Assembly (NCBI RefSeq): GCF_012274265.1
Contig: NZ_JAANYY010000004.1
Span: 62,001 to 126,000, forward strand
DNA length: 64,000 bases
Direction: 5' to 3'
Origin: Sphingopyxis microcysteis
GTDB taxonomy: Bacteria; Pseudomonadota; Alphaproteobacteria; Sphingomonadales; Sphingomonadaceae
Below are positions 43,017 to 51,970 of the stretch, piece after piece (the first letter of the stretch is position 1; each line of letters starts with the position of its first letter). Position numbers and translations under genes: made by a program. A model generated the notes under the pieces. It did no database searches. It saw only the letters and a program-made list of their open reading frames with translations, and was not told the DNA's origin.

Positions 43017-44218
43017 GTGCCAAATCCTTCATGCAAAAACCGCTCGGCCAGCGCCGCGTGCAGCGCCGCGCCGCGCGCCATCACTTTTTCGTCGAGCACC
43101 ATATGGTTGCTGTGCAGCCCGCAGCATTGCCGCCAGTCGCTGCCCGCTTCGCTCGCGCCGAGCCAGAACATCGCGCCGGGGACTTTTTCGAGGACGTAGG
43201 AGAAATCCTCGGCGCCCATCACCGGATTGTCCATCGTCAGCCAGGCCGCTTCGCCAAACGTCTTTTCAACGACCGACTGGCCGAAACTCACCGCGCGCGC
43301 GTCGCAGACGGTGACGGGGAAGCCCTCGACGATTTCGACCTCGGCGGTGCAGCCGTGCGCTTCGGCGATCGCCGGGGCGAGGCGCTTCAGCTCGCGCGCG
43401 ACCATGGCGCGGCGCTCGGGCGACAGGGTGCGGATCGTGCCCTGCATCTCGGCGGTCTCGGGGATGATATTGTTCGTCGTCCCCGCCGAGATTTTCGCGA
43501 TCGTCACGACGGCGGGGTCAAAGACCGAGATGCGGCGCGTCACCATCGTCTGGATCGCGGTGACAATCGCGCAGGCGACGGGGATCGGGTCGACCGCATC
43601 GTGCGGCATCGACGCGTGGCCCCCCGCGCCCTTGACCGTGATCGACAGCACGTCGGACGAGGCGAGCAGCGGCCCCGCGCGTCCGGCGAAAATCCCGTGC
43701 GGCGCGTTGGGCATGATGTGGAGCGCGAAGGCCGCGTCGGGCAGCGGGTCGATGATCCCGTCATCGAGCATGAAGCGCGCCCCATGATGGCCCTCTTCAC
43801 CCGGCTGGAACATGAACATCACCGTCCCCGGCAGCCGGTCGCGCGCGGCGCAGAGCAGCTTCGCCGCGCCGACGAGCATCGCGACATGCGTGTCATGCCC
43901 GCACGCATGCATCGCGCCGCTGATCTCCGACGCGAAATCGAGCCCGGTTTCCTCAAGCAGCGGCAACGCATCCATGTCGCCGCGCAGCAACACGGTGCGC
44001 CCGTTGGCCGGCCCGCGCAGGATCGCGACCAGCCCGGTCGTCGACGGCCCCTCGCGAAATTCGAGCGGCAACCCGGCGAGCGCGTCCTTGATCTTGGCCA
44101 GCGTCTTGGGGTTCTGCAGGCCAAGTTCAGGCTCGCGGTGGATGGCGCGGCGCAGGTCGACAAGATCGTCGAGCAGCGTTTCGGCCTCGGCGGGCCAGCT
44201 ATGTGATGGCGTGTCCAT
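43013..44218 (-). CDS. M20-family metallo-amidohydrolase
   Basis: A 401-residue dinuclear zinc hydrolase of the hippurate/IAA-amino-acid hydrolase type. Ligands are seen in HACGHDTHVAM (residues about 105), the catalytic E in FQPGEEG, and the downstream HIMPNAPHG. Substrates of such enzymes are N-acylated amino acids; none can be named here. The chosen ATG at 44218 gives a normal N terminus (a longer frame exists). It overlaps the stop of the desaturase gene by 20 bases. Confidence 0.9.
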   Translation of the reverse strand: MDTPSHSWPAEAETLLDDLVDLRRAIHREPELGLQNPKTLAKIKDALAGLPLEFREGPSTTGLVAILRGPANGRTVLLRGDMDALPLLEETGLDFASEISGAMHACGHDTHVAMLVGAAKLLCAARDRLPGTVMFMFQPGEEGHHGARFMLDDGIIDPLPDAAFALHIMPNAPHGIFAGRAGPLLASSDVLSITVKGAGGHASMPHDAVDPIPVACAIVTAIQTMVTRRISVFDPAVVTIAKISAGTTNNIIPETAEMQGTIRTLSPERRAMVARELKRLAPAIAEAHGCTAEVEIVEGFPVTVCDARAVSFGQSVVEKTFGEAAWLTMDNPVMGAEDFSYVLEKVPGAMFWLGASEAGSDWRQCCGLHSNHMVLDEKVMARGAALHAALAERFLHEGFGT

Positions 44219-45158
44219 GCGGCGACTGTGCCGCGAAGCCGCCTCCGTGTCGAGGCACCTCAGAAAGCCCGGGGCGTTCACCCATCGTGTCGGGCGTGCG
44301 AACGTCCCATACCAGTCCTAACCGCTCGCACAGGCGGACGAAGGCATAGCCCCAGTCGCTTTGCCCGGGGAGGAGGCCGATGCGCGCGGAGCCGGGATAG
44401 GCATGGTGATTATTGTGCCATGCCTCGCCCATCGTCGGGATTGCGGCCCATGGGACGTCGAACGCCTGTACACCGTGCGCGTCGACCGTCCAGTGCTGCG
44501 GCCCGCGATTGTGTGCGAGATGGCCGACGAGCCAGTGACCATGATTGGCGACCGCGACGCGGGCGGCGACGCCCCAGACAACCCAGCCCCAGCCGCCGAT
44601 GACGAAGAAGAGGAGCGCAACGGGCAATTGCTGCCACCGCCAGGTCGCCTCGAGCCAGCGATAGAAGGGGTCCCGGTCGAGTTCGGCGAAGTCGAAGCGC
44701 GGCGGCTGGTCGAGATCGAGGCGGCAATAGATTTGCCACCAGGCATCGCGCAGGATGTGCGTCTTGTGCGCGAGGAACGGATGACAACCGGCCTGCCGCT
44801 GCGCCCAGTCGCGCGTGTCGTGCGCGCGGATGATGCCATGGGGACCCGCCATGCCGACCACGGCGCCGAACCAGGCGAGCGTGCGGGTCAGCCAGCGCGG
44901 CGCCTTGAAACTGCCGTGGATCATCATGCGATGATAGCCGACGCTGTGGCCAAGCAGCAGCGCTGCGCCCGTGGTGACGAAGAAGAGCGCGATCGCTGAG
45001 GGTGTCGCGAAGGTAGAGCCTGCAAGGAGCGCGGTCGCCGCCATGCCGCCGTTCCAGAGGATACTCGGCATGTCGGCGCGCACGCGGCCCCTGCACGGAT
45101 CGGGTCCATCCTCGTCGATCAGGAAATTGACCGCATGGGGGTCCAACTCGCTGCGCAT
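44199..45158 (-). CDS. Acyl-CoA/fatty-acid desaturase
   Basis: A 319-residue membrane di-iron desaturase. Several membrane helices and the three histidine boxes can be read: HSVGYHR near the start, HDTRDW (weaker second box), and HNNHHAYP at the end. The ATG at 45158 follows GGAG; a GTG at 45170 is an alternative. Upstream lies a 14-base palindrome shared with the divergent ArsR-type regulator, so the regulator probably controls this gene. Confidence 0.87.
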   Translation of the reverse strand: MRSELDPHAVNFLIDEDGPDPCRGRVRADMPSILWNGGMAATALLAGSTFATPSAIALFFVTTGAALLLGHSVGYHRMMIHGSFKAPRWLTRTLAWFGAVVGMAGPHGIIRAHDTRDWAQRQAGCHPFLAHKTHILRDAWWQIYCRLDLDQPPRFDFAELDRDPFYRWLEATWRWQQLPVALLFFVIGGWGWVVWGVAARVAVANHGHWLVGHLAHNRGPQHWTVDAHGVQAFDVPWAAIPTMGEAWHNNHHAYPGSARIGLLPGQSDWGYAFVRLCERLGLVWDVRTPDTMGERPGLSEVPRHGGGFAAQSPHGHAIT

Positions 45159-45183
45159 GCCCGACTCCACGTTGGAAAGAATA

Positions 45184-45197
45184 TAAGTAATTACTTA
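45184..45197. promoter_or_regulatory. SmtB/ArsR-type operator palindrome
   Basis: A perfect 14-base palindrome TAAGTAATTACTTA lies in the divergent gap between the desaturase and the regulator. AT-rich sites of this size are normal for ArsR/SmtB repressors. Confidence 0.7.
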
Positions 45198-45228
45198 AAT
45201 AAATTATCTCTTGTCAAGCGGCGCTTCG

Positions 45229-45561
45229 ATGCCCATTTCGGAACCCATGGAACGGGTTTTTCAGGCGTTGGCATCGACGCCGCGCCGCAAGATTCTTGCC
45301 TATCTGGCGCATGCCGAGCTCAGCGCGGGCGACATCGCTGCCCGCTTTGACATGAGCAAACCGGCGGTATCGCAACATCTGTCGGTGCTGGAAAATGCCG
45401 GGCTGATTACCAGCGAAAAGCGGGGGCAGTTCGTCTTTTATCGGCTGCTGCCCGATGCGCTCGCCAATGTGCTCAACGGTTATGTGCAGGAAGTCTGCCC
45501 GGTGTCGCGGCCGCTGAAGGCCGAATCGCGCGCGCTCGCGGACAAGCGCGAGGATCAATAG
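45229..45561 (+). CDS. ArsR/SmtB-family winged-helix regulator (SdpR-like)
   Basis: A 110-residue repressor with the HTH segment GDIAARFDMSKPAVSQHLSVLE. No cysteine metal site of the ArsR type is evident (one C, in EVCPVSRP), placing it with the SdpR-like, non-metal branch. ATG at 45229 or 45247 are both possible. It is divergent from the desaturase gene across the palindrome at 45184-45197. Confidence 0.85.
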   Translation: MPISEPMERVFQALASTPRRKILAYLAHAELSAGDIAARFDMSKPAVSQHLSVLENAGLITSEKRGQFVFYRLLPDALANVLNGYVQEVCPVSRPLKAESRALADKREDQ

Positions 45562-45574
45562 TCGCGACGAGGCG

Positions 45575-46210
45575 TCAGGCCAGCGCCGCCCGCCGCTGTT
45601 TCTGCCCCGCGACCACGCGCAGCACGATCACCATGACGACCAGCACCACCGGCAGCGCGTACCATAGGCTCACCGGGATGCGCTTGCCGTTGGTGAAAAT
45701 GAAGCTGACCGCGACCACCCAGACGCCCCACCAGTGCAGGCGGCCCCAGAGCTTGGGGCCGAGCGCCTTGACCATGCGATCGAACGAGGTCGTGGCGAGC
45801 AGCGCGATGAACAGATATGCGGTGCCGCCCGTGGCAATCGATTTGGGGTTGGTCAGCATCCAGAAGGTGCCGGGGTCGGTTTTCCACAGCGCGATGATCG
45901 CGAGCGCGTGGATGAAGTGTGACATGGCGAAGCCCAGCCCGAGCTGGCGCCGGTTGCGGCGCAGCCAGCGCGTGAAGGGGCCGGGCCACAGCTTCACCAC
46001 CGCCGACGCGGCAAAGGCGGCGAGGAACAGGACGAGCGACGTGCGCGCGGTGGCGCGGATCACCATGCGATAGCCTTCGGTATCCCAGCCAATGGCGAAG
46101 AGAAAGCCCAGCGCCATCGCCGCGAGCGCGCAGGTCAGCGTCCAGAACAACCCCCAGCCTTCGGCCCAGCCCTTGGTCGGCGCTGCCGCCCCCGTCGTTG
46201 TCGCCGTCAT
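45575..46210 (-). CDS. Ferric-reductase-like transmembrane protein (MsrQ-like)
   Basis: A 211-residue membrane protein with about six helices. Histidines in SHFIHALAI and RLHWWGVW are placed to hold b-type heme as in the ferric-reductase-like family. No MsrP partner is next to it, and the final basic tail is GQKQRRAALA. A reductase electron-transfer role is inferred from the family. Confidence 0.75.
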   Translation of the reverse strand: MTATTTGAAAPTKGWAEGWGLFWTLTCALAAMALGFLFAIGWDTEGYRMVIRATARTSLVLFLAAFAASAVVKLWPGPFTRWLRRNRRQLGLGFAMSHFIHALAIIALWKTDPGTFWMLTNPKSIATGGTAYLFIALLATTSFDRMVKALGPKLWGRLHWWGVWVVAVSFIFTNGKRIPVSLWYALPVVLVVMVIVLRVVAGQKQRRAALA

Positions 46211-46237
46211 AACATCCTCCCGTTAAAGCCTAGTGTT

Positions 46238-46262
46238 GCTAGGTATAACTTGCATACCTAGC
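46238..46262. promoter_or_regulatory. PadR operator
   Basis: GCTAGGTAT and its exact inverted copy ATACCTAGC are separated by AACTTGC. The arms are flanked by TAGTGTTGC and TAGCGTTGC. It lies 23 bases before the padR-type start codon and also within the promoter region of the divergent membrane protein gene. Confidence 0.82.
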
Positions 46263-46285
46263 GTTGCAAAGCTAAATCGGCAGGC

Positions 46286-46612
46286 ATGTCTGCTGAAATG
46301 CTCAAGGGCCATCTCGATGCCGTGCTGCTCGCCACGATCGGCGACGAAGCGCTGCACGGCTATGCGATCATCGAGGCGATCCGCGCGCGCAGCGGTGGCC
46401 ATTTCGACCTGCCCGAAGGGACAATCTATCCGGCGCTGCACCGGCTCGAACTTGCGGGGCTGCTCGCCAGCCGCTGGGTTCAGCCCGACGGCGGGCGCAA
46501 ACGGCGCGTCTATGCGCTGACCGACAGCGGCCGTCAGTCGCTGATCGAGCGGCGCGCGGGCTGGCAGAGTTTTGCCAGCGGCATCGACCGCGTGCTGGGT
46601 GCCCGCGCATGA
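46286..46612 (+). CDS. PadR-family transcriptional regulator
   Basis: A 108-residue winged-helix protein with the PadR start KGHLDAVLLATIGDEALHGYAI, the wing FDLPEGTIYPALHRLE and a short C-terminal helix. It binds the palindrome just upstream by inference. Its stop overlaps the next gene by 4 bases (ATGA), the common PadR-HAAS pair. Confidence 0.9.
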   Translation: MSAEMLKGHLDAVLLATIGDEALHGYAIIEAIRARSGGHFDLPEGTIYPALHRLELAGLLASRWVQPDGGRKRRVYALTDSGRQSLIERRAGWQSFASGIDRVLGARA

Positions 46613-47205
46613 GCGGCCCGATCGCCACCTATCTCGACGAGCTCGATGATGTGCTGGCGTTCGACCCCGGCCTGTCGCGGCGCGTACGCGACGAGATCGA
46701 ATCGCATCTGTGTGACACCGCCGAACAGGTGGGCGAGGCCGATGCGGTGCGGCGCTTTGGCCGCGCGAGCGACATCGCGCGCGCCTATGCCGAGGCGGCG
46801 CTGCCCGACCGGTTGCGGCGCTCGTGCGTCGTGGCGGGGCTGCTCGGTGTCGCTACGCTGCTGTTGATGCGGCTGCGCACGGTCGTCCTCGACATCCCGG
46901 GCGGCGCCGACCCGCTGACCTGGTTCGATCGCGGCGGGCTCGTCGCGGCGCTGCTTTGCATCGGCGCGGCGTGGTGGATGGCGTCGCGGCGCCGGATCGC
47001 GCTCGTGCGCCGCTGGCTGCACTTCGCTGCGGGCAGTCTGGCGTTGTCGGTCGGCGCCAGTCTGGTGCGCGCGTTTCAGGGCGCGTCGAGCGATTCGGCG
47101 CATGCGCTGATCGTCGGGACCGCGCTCATCGAACTGCTGTTGCTCGGCGGGCTGATGGCGCAGCTGGCGAGGCTCGACCGCTATGCGCGGCGGCTGGCGC
47201 TATAG
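46609..47205 (+). CDS. HAAS-domain membrane protein (PadR partner)
   Basis: A 198-residue protein. An N-terminal HAAS-type helical domain (YLDELDDVLAFDP..RRVRDEIESHLCDTAEQ..) is followed by four or so membrane helices. PadR regulators are often encoded with such proteins, which are thought to link membrane state to the regulator. The exact function is unknown. Confidence 0.75.
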   Translation: MSGPIATYLDELDDVLAFDPGLSRRVRDEIESHLCDTAEQVGEADAVRRFGRASDIARAYAEAALPDRLRRSCVVAGLLGVATLLLMRLRTVVLDIPGGADPLTWFDRGGLVAALLCIGAAWWMASRRRIALVRRWLHFAAGSLALSVGASLVRAFQGASSDSAHALIVGTALIELLLLGGLMAQLARLDRYARRLAL

Positions 47206-47224
47206 AGCTGCACGGCTTCCCAAG

Positions 47225-47310
47225 AACCGTTCGCCCTGAGCTTGTCGAAAGGCTGTTCTTTCGCAATGTCGAAAGGAAGAACGGTGCTTCGACCAGCTCA
47301 GCACAAACGG
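47225..47310. repeat. Palindromic repeat (GAACCGTTCGCCCTGAGCTTGTC family)
   Basis: AACCGTTCGCCCTGAGCTTG and the degenerate inverted copy CAGCTCAGCACAAACGG bracket GTCGAAAGG..CTTTCGCAATGTC. Same family as 32461-32542. Confidence 0.75.
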
Positions 47311-47334
47311 ATTTGGGCGTAGCAGGGCTGCGTC

Positions 47335-48510
47335 CTAACGCTTGCCGCTGAACAACTGCCGACCCGCGAGGTCGAGCATGATTTCCTCGCTGCCGCCGCC
47401 GATCGCGTTGACGCGCACCTCGCGGTAGATGCGCTCGACCTTGCTGCCGGTGATATAGGACGCGCCGCCCAGCACCTGCGCCGCCTCGCGCGCGACCGCC
47501 TCCAGCATCCGCGTCGCCTGTACCTTCAGCATCGCAAAGTCGGCGGGGCGGTCCTTGCCATGCTTGACCTGCCAGGCGCAGAGGTCGACCCACGCCTGCG
47601 TCGCTTCGATCTGGCGTTCCATGTCGGCGAGCTTGATGCGGATCGACTGGTGGCCGACGAGCGGACGCCCAAAGGTCTCACGGCTCTGCGCCCATTTGGC
47701 GGCTTCGGCCATCGCGACGCGGGCATAGGCGCAGCAGCCCATCGCCATCCCCAGCCGCTCGCTGTTGAAATTGCGCATGATGCCGATGAAGCCGCCATTC
47801 TCGGGGCCGATCAGGTTGCTCGCGGGTACGCGGACATCGCTGAAATGGATCGCCGCGGTATCGCTGCACCGCCAGCCCATCTTGTCGAGCCGGGTGCGCT
47901 CGACCCCGGGGCTGGACATATCGATCAGCAGCAGCGAAATGCCCGCCGCGCCCGGCTCGCCGGTGCGCACCGCGCAGGTCAGCCAGTCGGCGCGCATACC
48001 GCTGGTGATGAACATCTTGCCGCCGTTGACGATATAATCGTCGCCGTCCTTCACCGCGGTCGTCTTGAGGTTCGCGACATCGCTGCCGCCTCCCGCCTCG
48101 GTGATGCCGAGCGCGATGATCTTGTCGCCCGCCAGCACTGGCGGTGCGACGCGCTCCTTCAATTCCTCGGACCCCAGGGCGAGGATCGGCGGCAGTCCGA
48201 TGCCATGCGTCATCAGCGACGCGCCGAGCCCGCCCGCGCCGACCGCGGCCAGCTCCTCGGTCAGCACGAGGCCGTGGAAATTGTCGAAGCCTTCGCTGTG
48301 TCCGCCATATTGTTCGGGATAGCGCAGACCCAATATGCCCGCCTCCGCGGCCTTTTTGTGCAATTCGAGCGGCAGCTCGCCCTCGGCCTCCCAGCGGTCG
48401 ATGTGCGGCGCGATCTCGCGGCTGACAAAGCGGCGGACGCTTTGCGCCAGCGCCTCGTGGGTTTCGTCATAATAGGGCGAACGCGCGCGCCAGTCGTCGA
48501 ATGCTGTCAT
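47335..48510 (-). CDS. Acyl-CoA dehydrogenase
   Basis: A 391-residue flavoenzyme catalysing alpha-beta dehydrogenation of acyl-CoA. Three domains are seen: the N-terminal helical part, the middle FAD-binding block with ALGITEAGGGSDVANLKT, and the C-terminal part with GGSEEIMLDLAGRQL and the catalytic glutamate region. The start ATG at 48510 fits the family. Substrate chain length is unknown. No other beta-oxidation gene adjoins it. Confidence 0.9.
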   Translation of the reverse strand: MTAFDDWRARSPYYDETHEALAQSVRRFVSREIAPHIDRWEAEGELPLELHKKAAEAGILGLRYPEQYGGHSEGFDNFHGLVLTEELAAVGAGGLGASLMTHGIGLPPILALGSEELKERVAPPVLAGDKIIALGITEAGGGSDVANLKTTAVKDGDDYIVNGGKMFITSGMRADWLTCAVRTGEPGAAGISLLLIDMSSPGVERTRLDKMGWRCSDTAAIHFSDVRVPASNLIGPENGGFIGIMRNFNSERLGMAMGCCAYARVAMAEAAKWAQSRETFGRPLVGHQSIRIKLADMERQIEATQAWVDLCAWQVKHGKDRPADFAMLKVQATRMLEAVAREAAQVLGGASYITGSKVERIYREVRVNAIGGGSEEIMLDLAGRQLFSGKR

Positions 48511-48574
48511 GGGGATGATGCTGCGCGTGGTTGACGTAAACGTCAAGTTCGGACGCGCCGAAGGCGCCTTGGAA

Positions 48575-48653
48575 TATCTCGCACAAAGACACCAAGGCAC
48601 AAAGAAGGAGGAAAATGCGGCGATCTTTGTGTCTTCGTGTCTTTGTGTGAGAT
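48575..48653. repeat. Palindromic repeat (ATCTCGCACAAAGAC family)
   Basis: The left arm ATCTCGCACAAAGACACCAAG is matched by the inverted right arm with CTTCGTGTCTTTGTGTGAGAT. AT-richer than the other families, hinting at a different origin. Confidence 0.82.
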
Positions 48654-48729
48654 GATATGGCGCGACCTATCGGACGCATGGGTGGTCACGGGGTTGCGCC
48701 TTCCGCTCAAGCACTTAAGGTCGCGCCCT

Positions 48730-49986
48730 ATGAACAAACCCTCCCTGCTAGCCGGCCTTGCCGCTCTCGCCCTCATCACCACCCCTGCCACGGCGCAGAA
48801 ATCGCCCGAGGCGGTTACCGAAGCCGCGCTCCAGCGCGCGCCGGTGTTCGACGGGCATAATGACGTGCCGTGGGAATTGCGCGGGCAGGTCGGGAACGTC
48901 ATCAACAATTTCGATTTTCGCGACACCACCAAGCCCAAGCCCGACGGAACGGTGATGCACACCGACATCCAGCGGCTGCGCAAGGGCCGCGTCGGGGCGC
49001 AATTCTGGTCGGTTTATGTGCCGTCGAACACCAACGAGCAGCTCGCGGTACAGCAGACGATCGAACAGATCGACGTCGCGAAGCGGCTGATCGCGCGCTA
49101 TCCCGCCGACCTGTCGCTCGCCTATAATTCGGCCGAACTCGAACGGCAGATGAAGGCGGGCAAGGTCGCCGGGATGCTGGGGATCGAGGGCGGCCAGTCG
49201 ATCGGCTCGTCGCTCGCCGTGCTGCGCGAAATGTTCGGCATGGGGGTGCGCTATATGACCCTGACCCACGGCAAGAATGTGCCGTGGGCCGACAGTGCGA
49301 CCGATGCGCCGAAGCATGGCGGGCTCACCGATTTCGGGCGCCAGGTCGTGCGCGAAATGAACCGCCTCGGCATGATCGTCGATTTAAGCCACGTCAGCGA
49401 AGCGACGATGAAGGACGCGCTGGAAGCAACCAAGGCGCCGGTGATGTTCAGTCATTCGGGGGTGCGCGCGGTCAACGACCATCCGCGCAACGTCCCCGAC
49501 AGCGTGCTGCCCGCCGTGAAGGCGAGTGGCGGGGTGATCATGGTGGTGTTCTATGCCGCCTTCGTCGACCCCAATTTGCGCGAACATGGCCTGAAGCGGA
49601 CCGCCGAGCGGGCGCGGCTCGATGCGCTCTATCTCGGCAACCCCGACGGCGCCGCCGCGGCGCTCAAGGCTTGGGACGCGGCCAATCCGCCGCCGTCGAC
49701 CCCGCTCGGGCTCGCCGCCGACCATATCGACCATATCAAGAAGACGATCGGCGTCGACCATATCGGGATCGGCGGCGACTATGACGGCATGGACGCGACC
49801 CCGGTCGGGCTGGAGGATGTCACCGGCTATCCGGCGCTGTTCGCCGAACTGGCGCGGCGCGGTTATACGCAGGCGGAGCTCGAGAAGATATCGAGCGGCA
49901 ACATGCTGCGCGTGCTGAAGGCGAACGAAGCCTATGCCGCCAGCCAGAAGGGGCGGCCGCCCGTAGAGACGCCGGTCGCAAAGTAG
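48730..49986 (+). CDS. Secreted dipeptidase, peptidase family M19
   Basis: A 418-residue zinc dipeptidase with an N-terminal signal peptide (cleavage near ATAQ). Metal-ligand blocks are FDGHNDVPWEL, GIEGGQSIG, LTHGKNVPW, DLSHVSE and FSHSGVRAV. Compared with the 3865-5067 enzyme, it is secreted rather than membrane-anchored and shares only the family core. GCCCT rather than a good Shine-Dalgarno sequence precedes ATG 48730, but the signal peptide supports this start. Confidence 0.9.
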   Translation: MNKPSLLAGLAALALITTPATAQKSPEAVTEAALQRAPVFDGHNDVPWELRGQVGNVINNFDFRDTTKPKPDGTVMHTDIQRLRKGRVGAQFWSVYVPSNTNEQLAVQQTIEQIDVAKRLIARYPADLSLAYNSAELERQMKAGKVAGMLGIEGGQSIGSSLAVLREMFGMGVRYMTLTHGKNVPWADSATDAPKHGGLTDFGRQVVREMNRLGMIVDLSHVSEATMKDALEATKAPVMFSHSGVRAVNDHPRNVPDSVLPAVKASGGVIMVVFYAAFVDPNLREHGLKRTAERARLDALYLGNPDGAAAALKAWDAANPPPSTPLGLAADHIDHIKKTIGVDHIGIGGDYDGMDATPVGLEDVTGYPALFAELARRGYTQAELEKISSGNMLRVLKANEAYAASQKGRPPVETPVAK

Positions 49987-49994
49987 GGAACCTC

Positions 49995-50078
49995 GTCATT
50001 GCGAGGAGCCGCAGGCGACGCGGCAATCCAGAGCGCGCGTAAACCCGCTCTGGATTGCTTCGCTGCGCTCGCAATGAC
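49995..50078. repeat. Palindromic repeat (GTCATTGCGAG family)
   Basis: Starts GTCATTGCGAGGAGCCGCAG and ends with inverted GCGCTCGCAATGAC; the centre carries CCAGAGCG..CGCTCTGG. Second copy of the 14960-15042 family, and in the opposite orientation. Confidence 0.85.
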
Positions 50079-50081
50079 GGA

Positions 50082-50486
50082 TCAGGGTTTGCGCACTCCA
50101 AACGGCCACTCCACTGCCCCGCTGGCCCACAGCGCCCACCAGATGATCACCGGCTGCAACGCCAGCCGCGGGCCGTGGTACCACCAGCTCAATGTCTCGC
50201 CGCCGATCGCGACATTGGCGAGCGCGTGGTGGACATTGGCGGGCCATACGCAGAGAGCATAAAGCGCCAGTCCCCACCCTGCGGCCTTGCGCATCCGCGG
50301 AATCATCAGCCCGAGCGCTCCCAAAATCTCGGCGACGCCGGTGGCGGTGACCACCAGCTCGGGCTGCGGCACCCACGGCGGGGTGATCGCCAGAAACGGC
50401 TCGGGTCGCACCAGGTGCAGATAGCCTGCATAGCCATAAGCGAGCGCGAGCAGCCAGCGGAGCGCCGTGCGAACGGCGCGCTTCAA
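50082..50486 (-). CDS. DoxX-like membrane protein
   Basis: A 134-residue four-helix membrane protein with DoxX-like pattern LALAYGYAGYLHL...GVAEILGALGLMIPRM. The TTG at 50486 is the likely start. It lies 22 bases after the reductase gene on the same strand, so the pair may be cotranscribed. DoxX proteins are linked to thiol/quinone redox chemistry; nothing more specific can be said. Confidence 0.82.
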   Translation of the reverse strand: MKRAVRTALRWLLALAYGYAGYLHLVRPEPFLAITPPWVPQPELVVTATGVAEILGALGLMIPRMRKAAGWGLALYALCVWPANVHHALANVAIGGETLSWWYHGPRLALQPVIIWWALWASGAVEWPFGVRKP

Positions 50487-50508
50487 CGCGCTTTGCCGTC
50501 TGCGGGCG

Positions 50509-51801
50509 TCACCGCCCGATCGCCTCCAGCATCGCCTCGACGCTGACGAATTTCTCGCGCGGGTTGCCGTCGAGCGCTGCGGCGACCTCGGCGGCCTCGA
50601 TCCGCCGCCAGTCGGCGAAGGTCACCGGCGCCACCCCGCGGCTCGCCAGCAACGCATCGAGCCCCGGCCGCCCGGCCTTGCCCGCGCCGCGCCCGACATC
50701 CTCCAGCACCAGTTCGGCGATCCGCGCGCCGTCGGGCTTGTTGGTGCCGATCGTCCCCGACGGCCCGCGCCGCGCCCAGCCGACGCAGTACAATCCCGGC
50801 AAGATCCGGCCCTCGTCATTGGCAAAGCGGCCGCGGCCATGTTCATAGGGGACGCCGGGGATCGGCGGGGTCTGATAGCCGATGCAGCTGATGACCAGTC
50901 CGGCTTCGATGGCATAGGTTTCGCCGGTGCCATGGCTGCGCAGCTCGTCGTCCAGCGTGGTGCGCTCGACAATCACGCGCTGCGCTTTGCCGTCGCCCTC
51001 GATCGCCACCGGCATCGCGAAAAAGTCGAAATCGATCGTTACCGGCTTGGCGACCGGGTTGGCGGCAAAGCTCCGCAAATGCGTCACCGACTTGCGCATC
51101 CCGGGTTCGAGCAGCGCATCGTCGCCTTCCTGCGGCAGGTCGGCGGGGTCGACGCGCGGGCTGGCGCGCTCGAGATGCCCCAGTTCCCCCAGCTCCTTCG
51201 GCGTCATCGCAATCTGGTGCGGGCCGCGGCGACCCAATATGTGGATATGGCGCACCGCGCTTTCGGCGAGCTGCGCGCGCGCGTGCGCGACGATGTCGCT
51301 GCCCGCAAATTCCTGCGGGGTCTTCGCCAGAATGCGCGCGACGTCGAGCGCGACATTGCCGTTGCCGATCACCGCGACTCCGGCGGCGTCGAGCGGCGGA
51401 TTCAGCCCGGCAAAATCGGGATGACCATTGTACCACCCGACAAAGGCGGCGCTGCCGATCACCCCCGGCAGGTCGGCGCCGGGAATATCGAGCGGCCGGT
51501 CGTTCGGCGCGCCGGTTGCCAGCACCACCGCGTCGTATAATTCGACCAGCTCGTCGATCGTCACGTCGCTGCCGACCGCGACATGGCCGACGAAACGGAC
51601 ATTGTCGGTCAGCGCGACGCCTTCGTAGCGCCGCGACACCGCCTTGATCGACTGATGGTCGGGCGCGACGCCGGTGCGAATCAGGCCATAGGGGACGGGC
51701 AGCCGGTCGATGACGTCGACCGCAATATCCTCGGCTTTCTGAAGTGTTTCGGCGGTGTAATAGCCCGCGGGACCCGACCCGACGATCGCGACATGACGCA
51801 T
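50509..51801 (-). CDS. FprA-type ferredoxin/adrenodoxin-NADP+ reductase
   Basis: A 430-residue flavoenzyme with the FAD motif VAIVGSGPAGYYTAE and the NADP motif VIGNGNVALDVARILA. It follows the adrenodoxin-reductase layout (LPVPYGLIRTGVAPDH, and the C-terminal WARRGPSGTIGTNK). It passes electrons from NADPH to a ferredoxin, which is not encoded here. The ATG at 51801 is preceded by GAGTGGGTTG. Confidence 0.93.
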   Translation of the reverse strand: MRHVAIVGSGPAGYYTAETLQKAEDIAVDVIDRLPVPYGLIRTGVAPDHQSIKAVSRRYEGVALTDNVRFVGHVAVGSDVTIDELVELYDAVVLATGAPNDRPLDIPGADLPGVIGSAAFVGWYNGHPDFAGLNPPLDAAGVAVIGNGNVALDVARILAKTPQEFAGSDIVAHARAQLAESAVRHIHILGRRGPHQIAMTPKELGELGHLERASPRVDPADLPQEGDDALLEPGMRKSVTHLRSFAANPVAKPVTIDFDFFAMPVAIEGDGKAQRVIVERTTLDDELRSHGTGETYAIEAGLVISCIGYQTPPIPGVPYEHGRGRFANDEGRILPGLYCVGWARRGPSGTIGTNKPDGARIAELVLEDVGRGAGKAGRPGLDALLASRGVAPVTFADWRRIEAAEVAAALDGNPREKFVSVEAMLEAIGR

Positions 51802-51927
51802 CAACCCACTCCTTGCGGGTGTCCGCGCGGGCGCGCGGCCCCCCAACTGTTCTTTATCTGTTATGCCGTGATGCTAGCGGCGAAATGCGGCAGGGCAAGC
51901 GACCTTGTGCGGACCGGAACGGCGGTC

Positions 51928-51956
51928 TTGACAGCGCGGCGCTGGAATCATATTGC
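51928..51956 (+). promoter_or_regulatory. Sigma-70 promoter of tRNA-Gln
   Basis: -35 TTGACA (51928-51933) and -10 TATTGC (51951-51956) are separated by 17 bases. Transcription should begin about 8 bases before the mature tRNA 5' end, so the primary transcript has a very short leader. Confidence 0.75.
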
Positions 51957-51970
51957 GCCCGCCTCACGAT

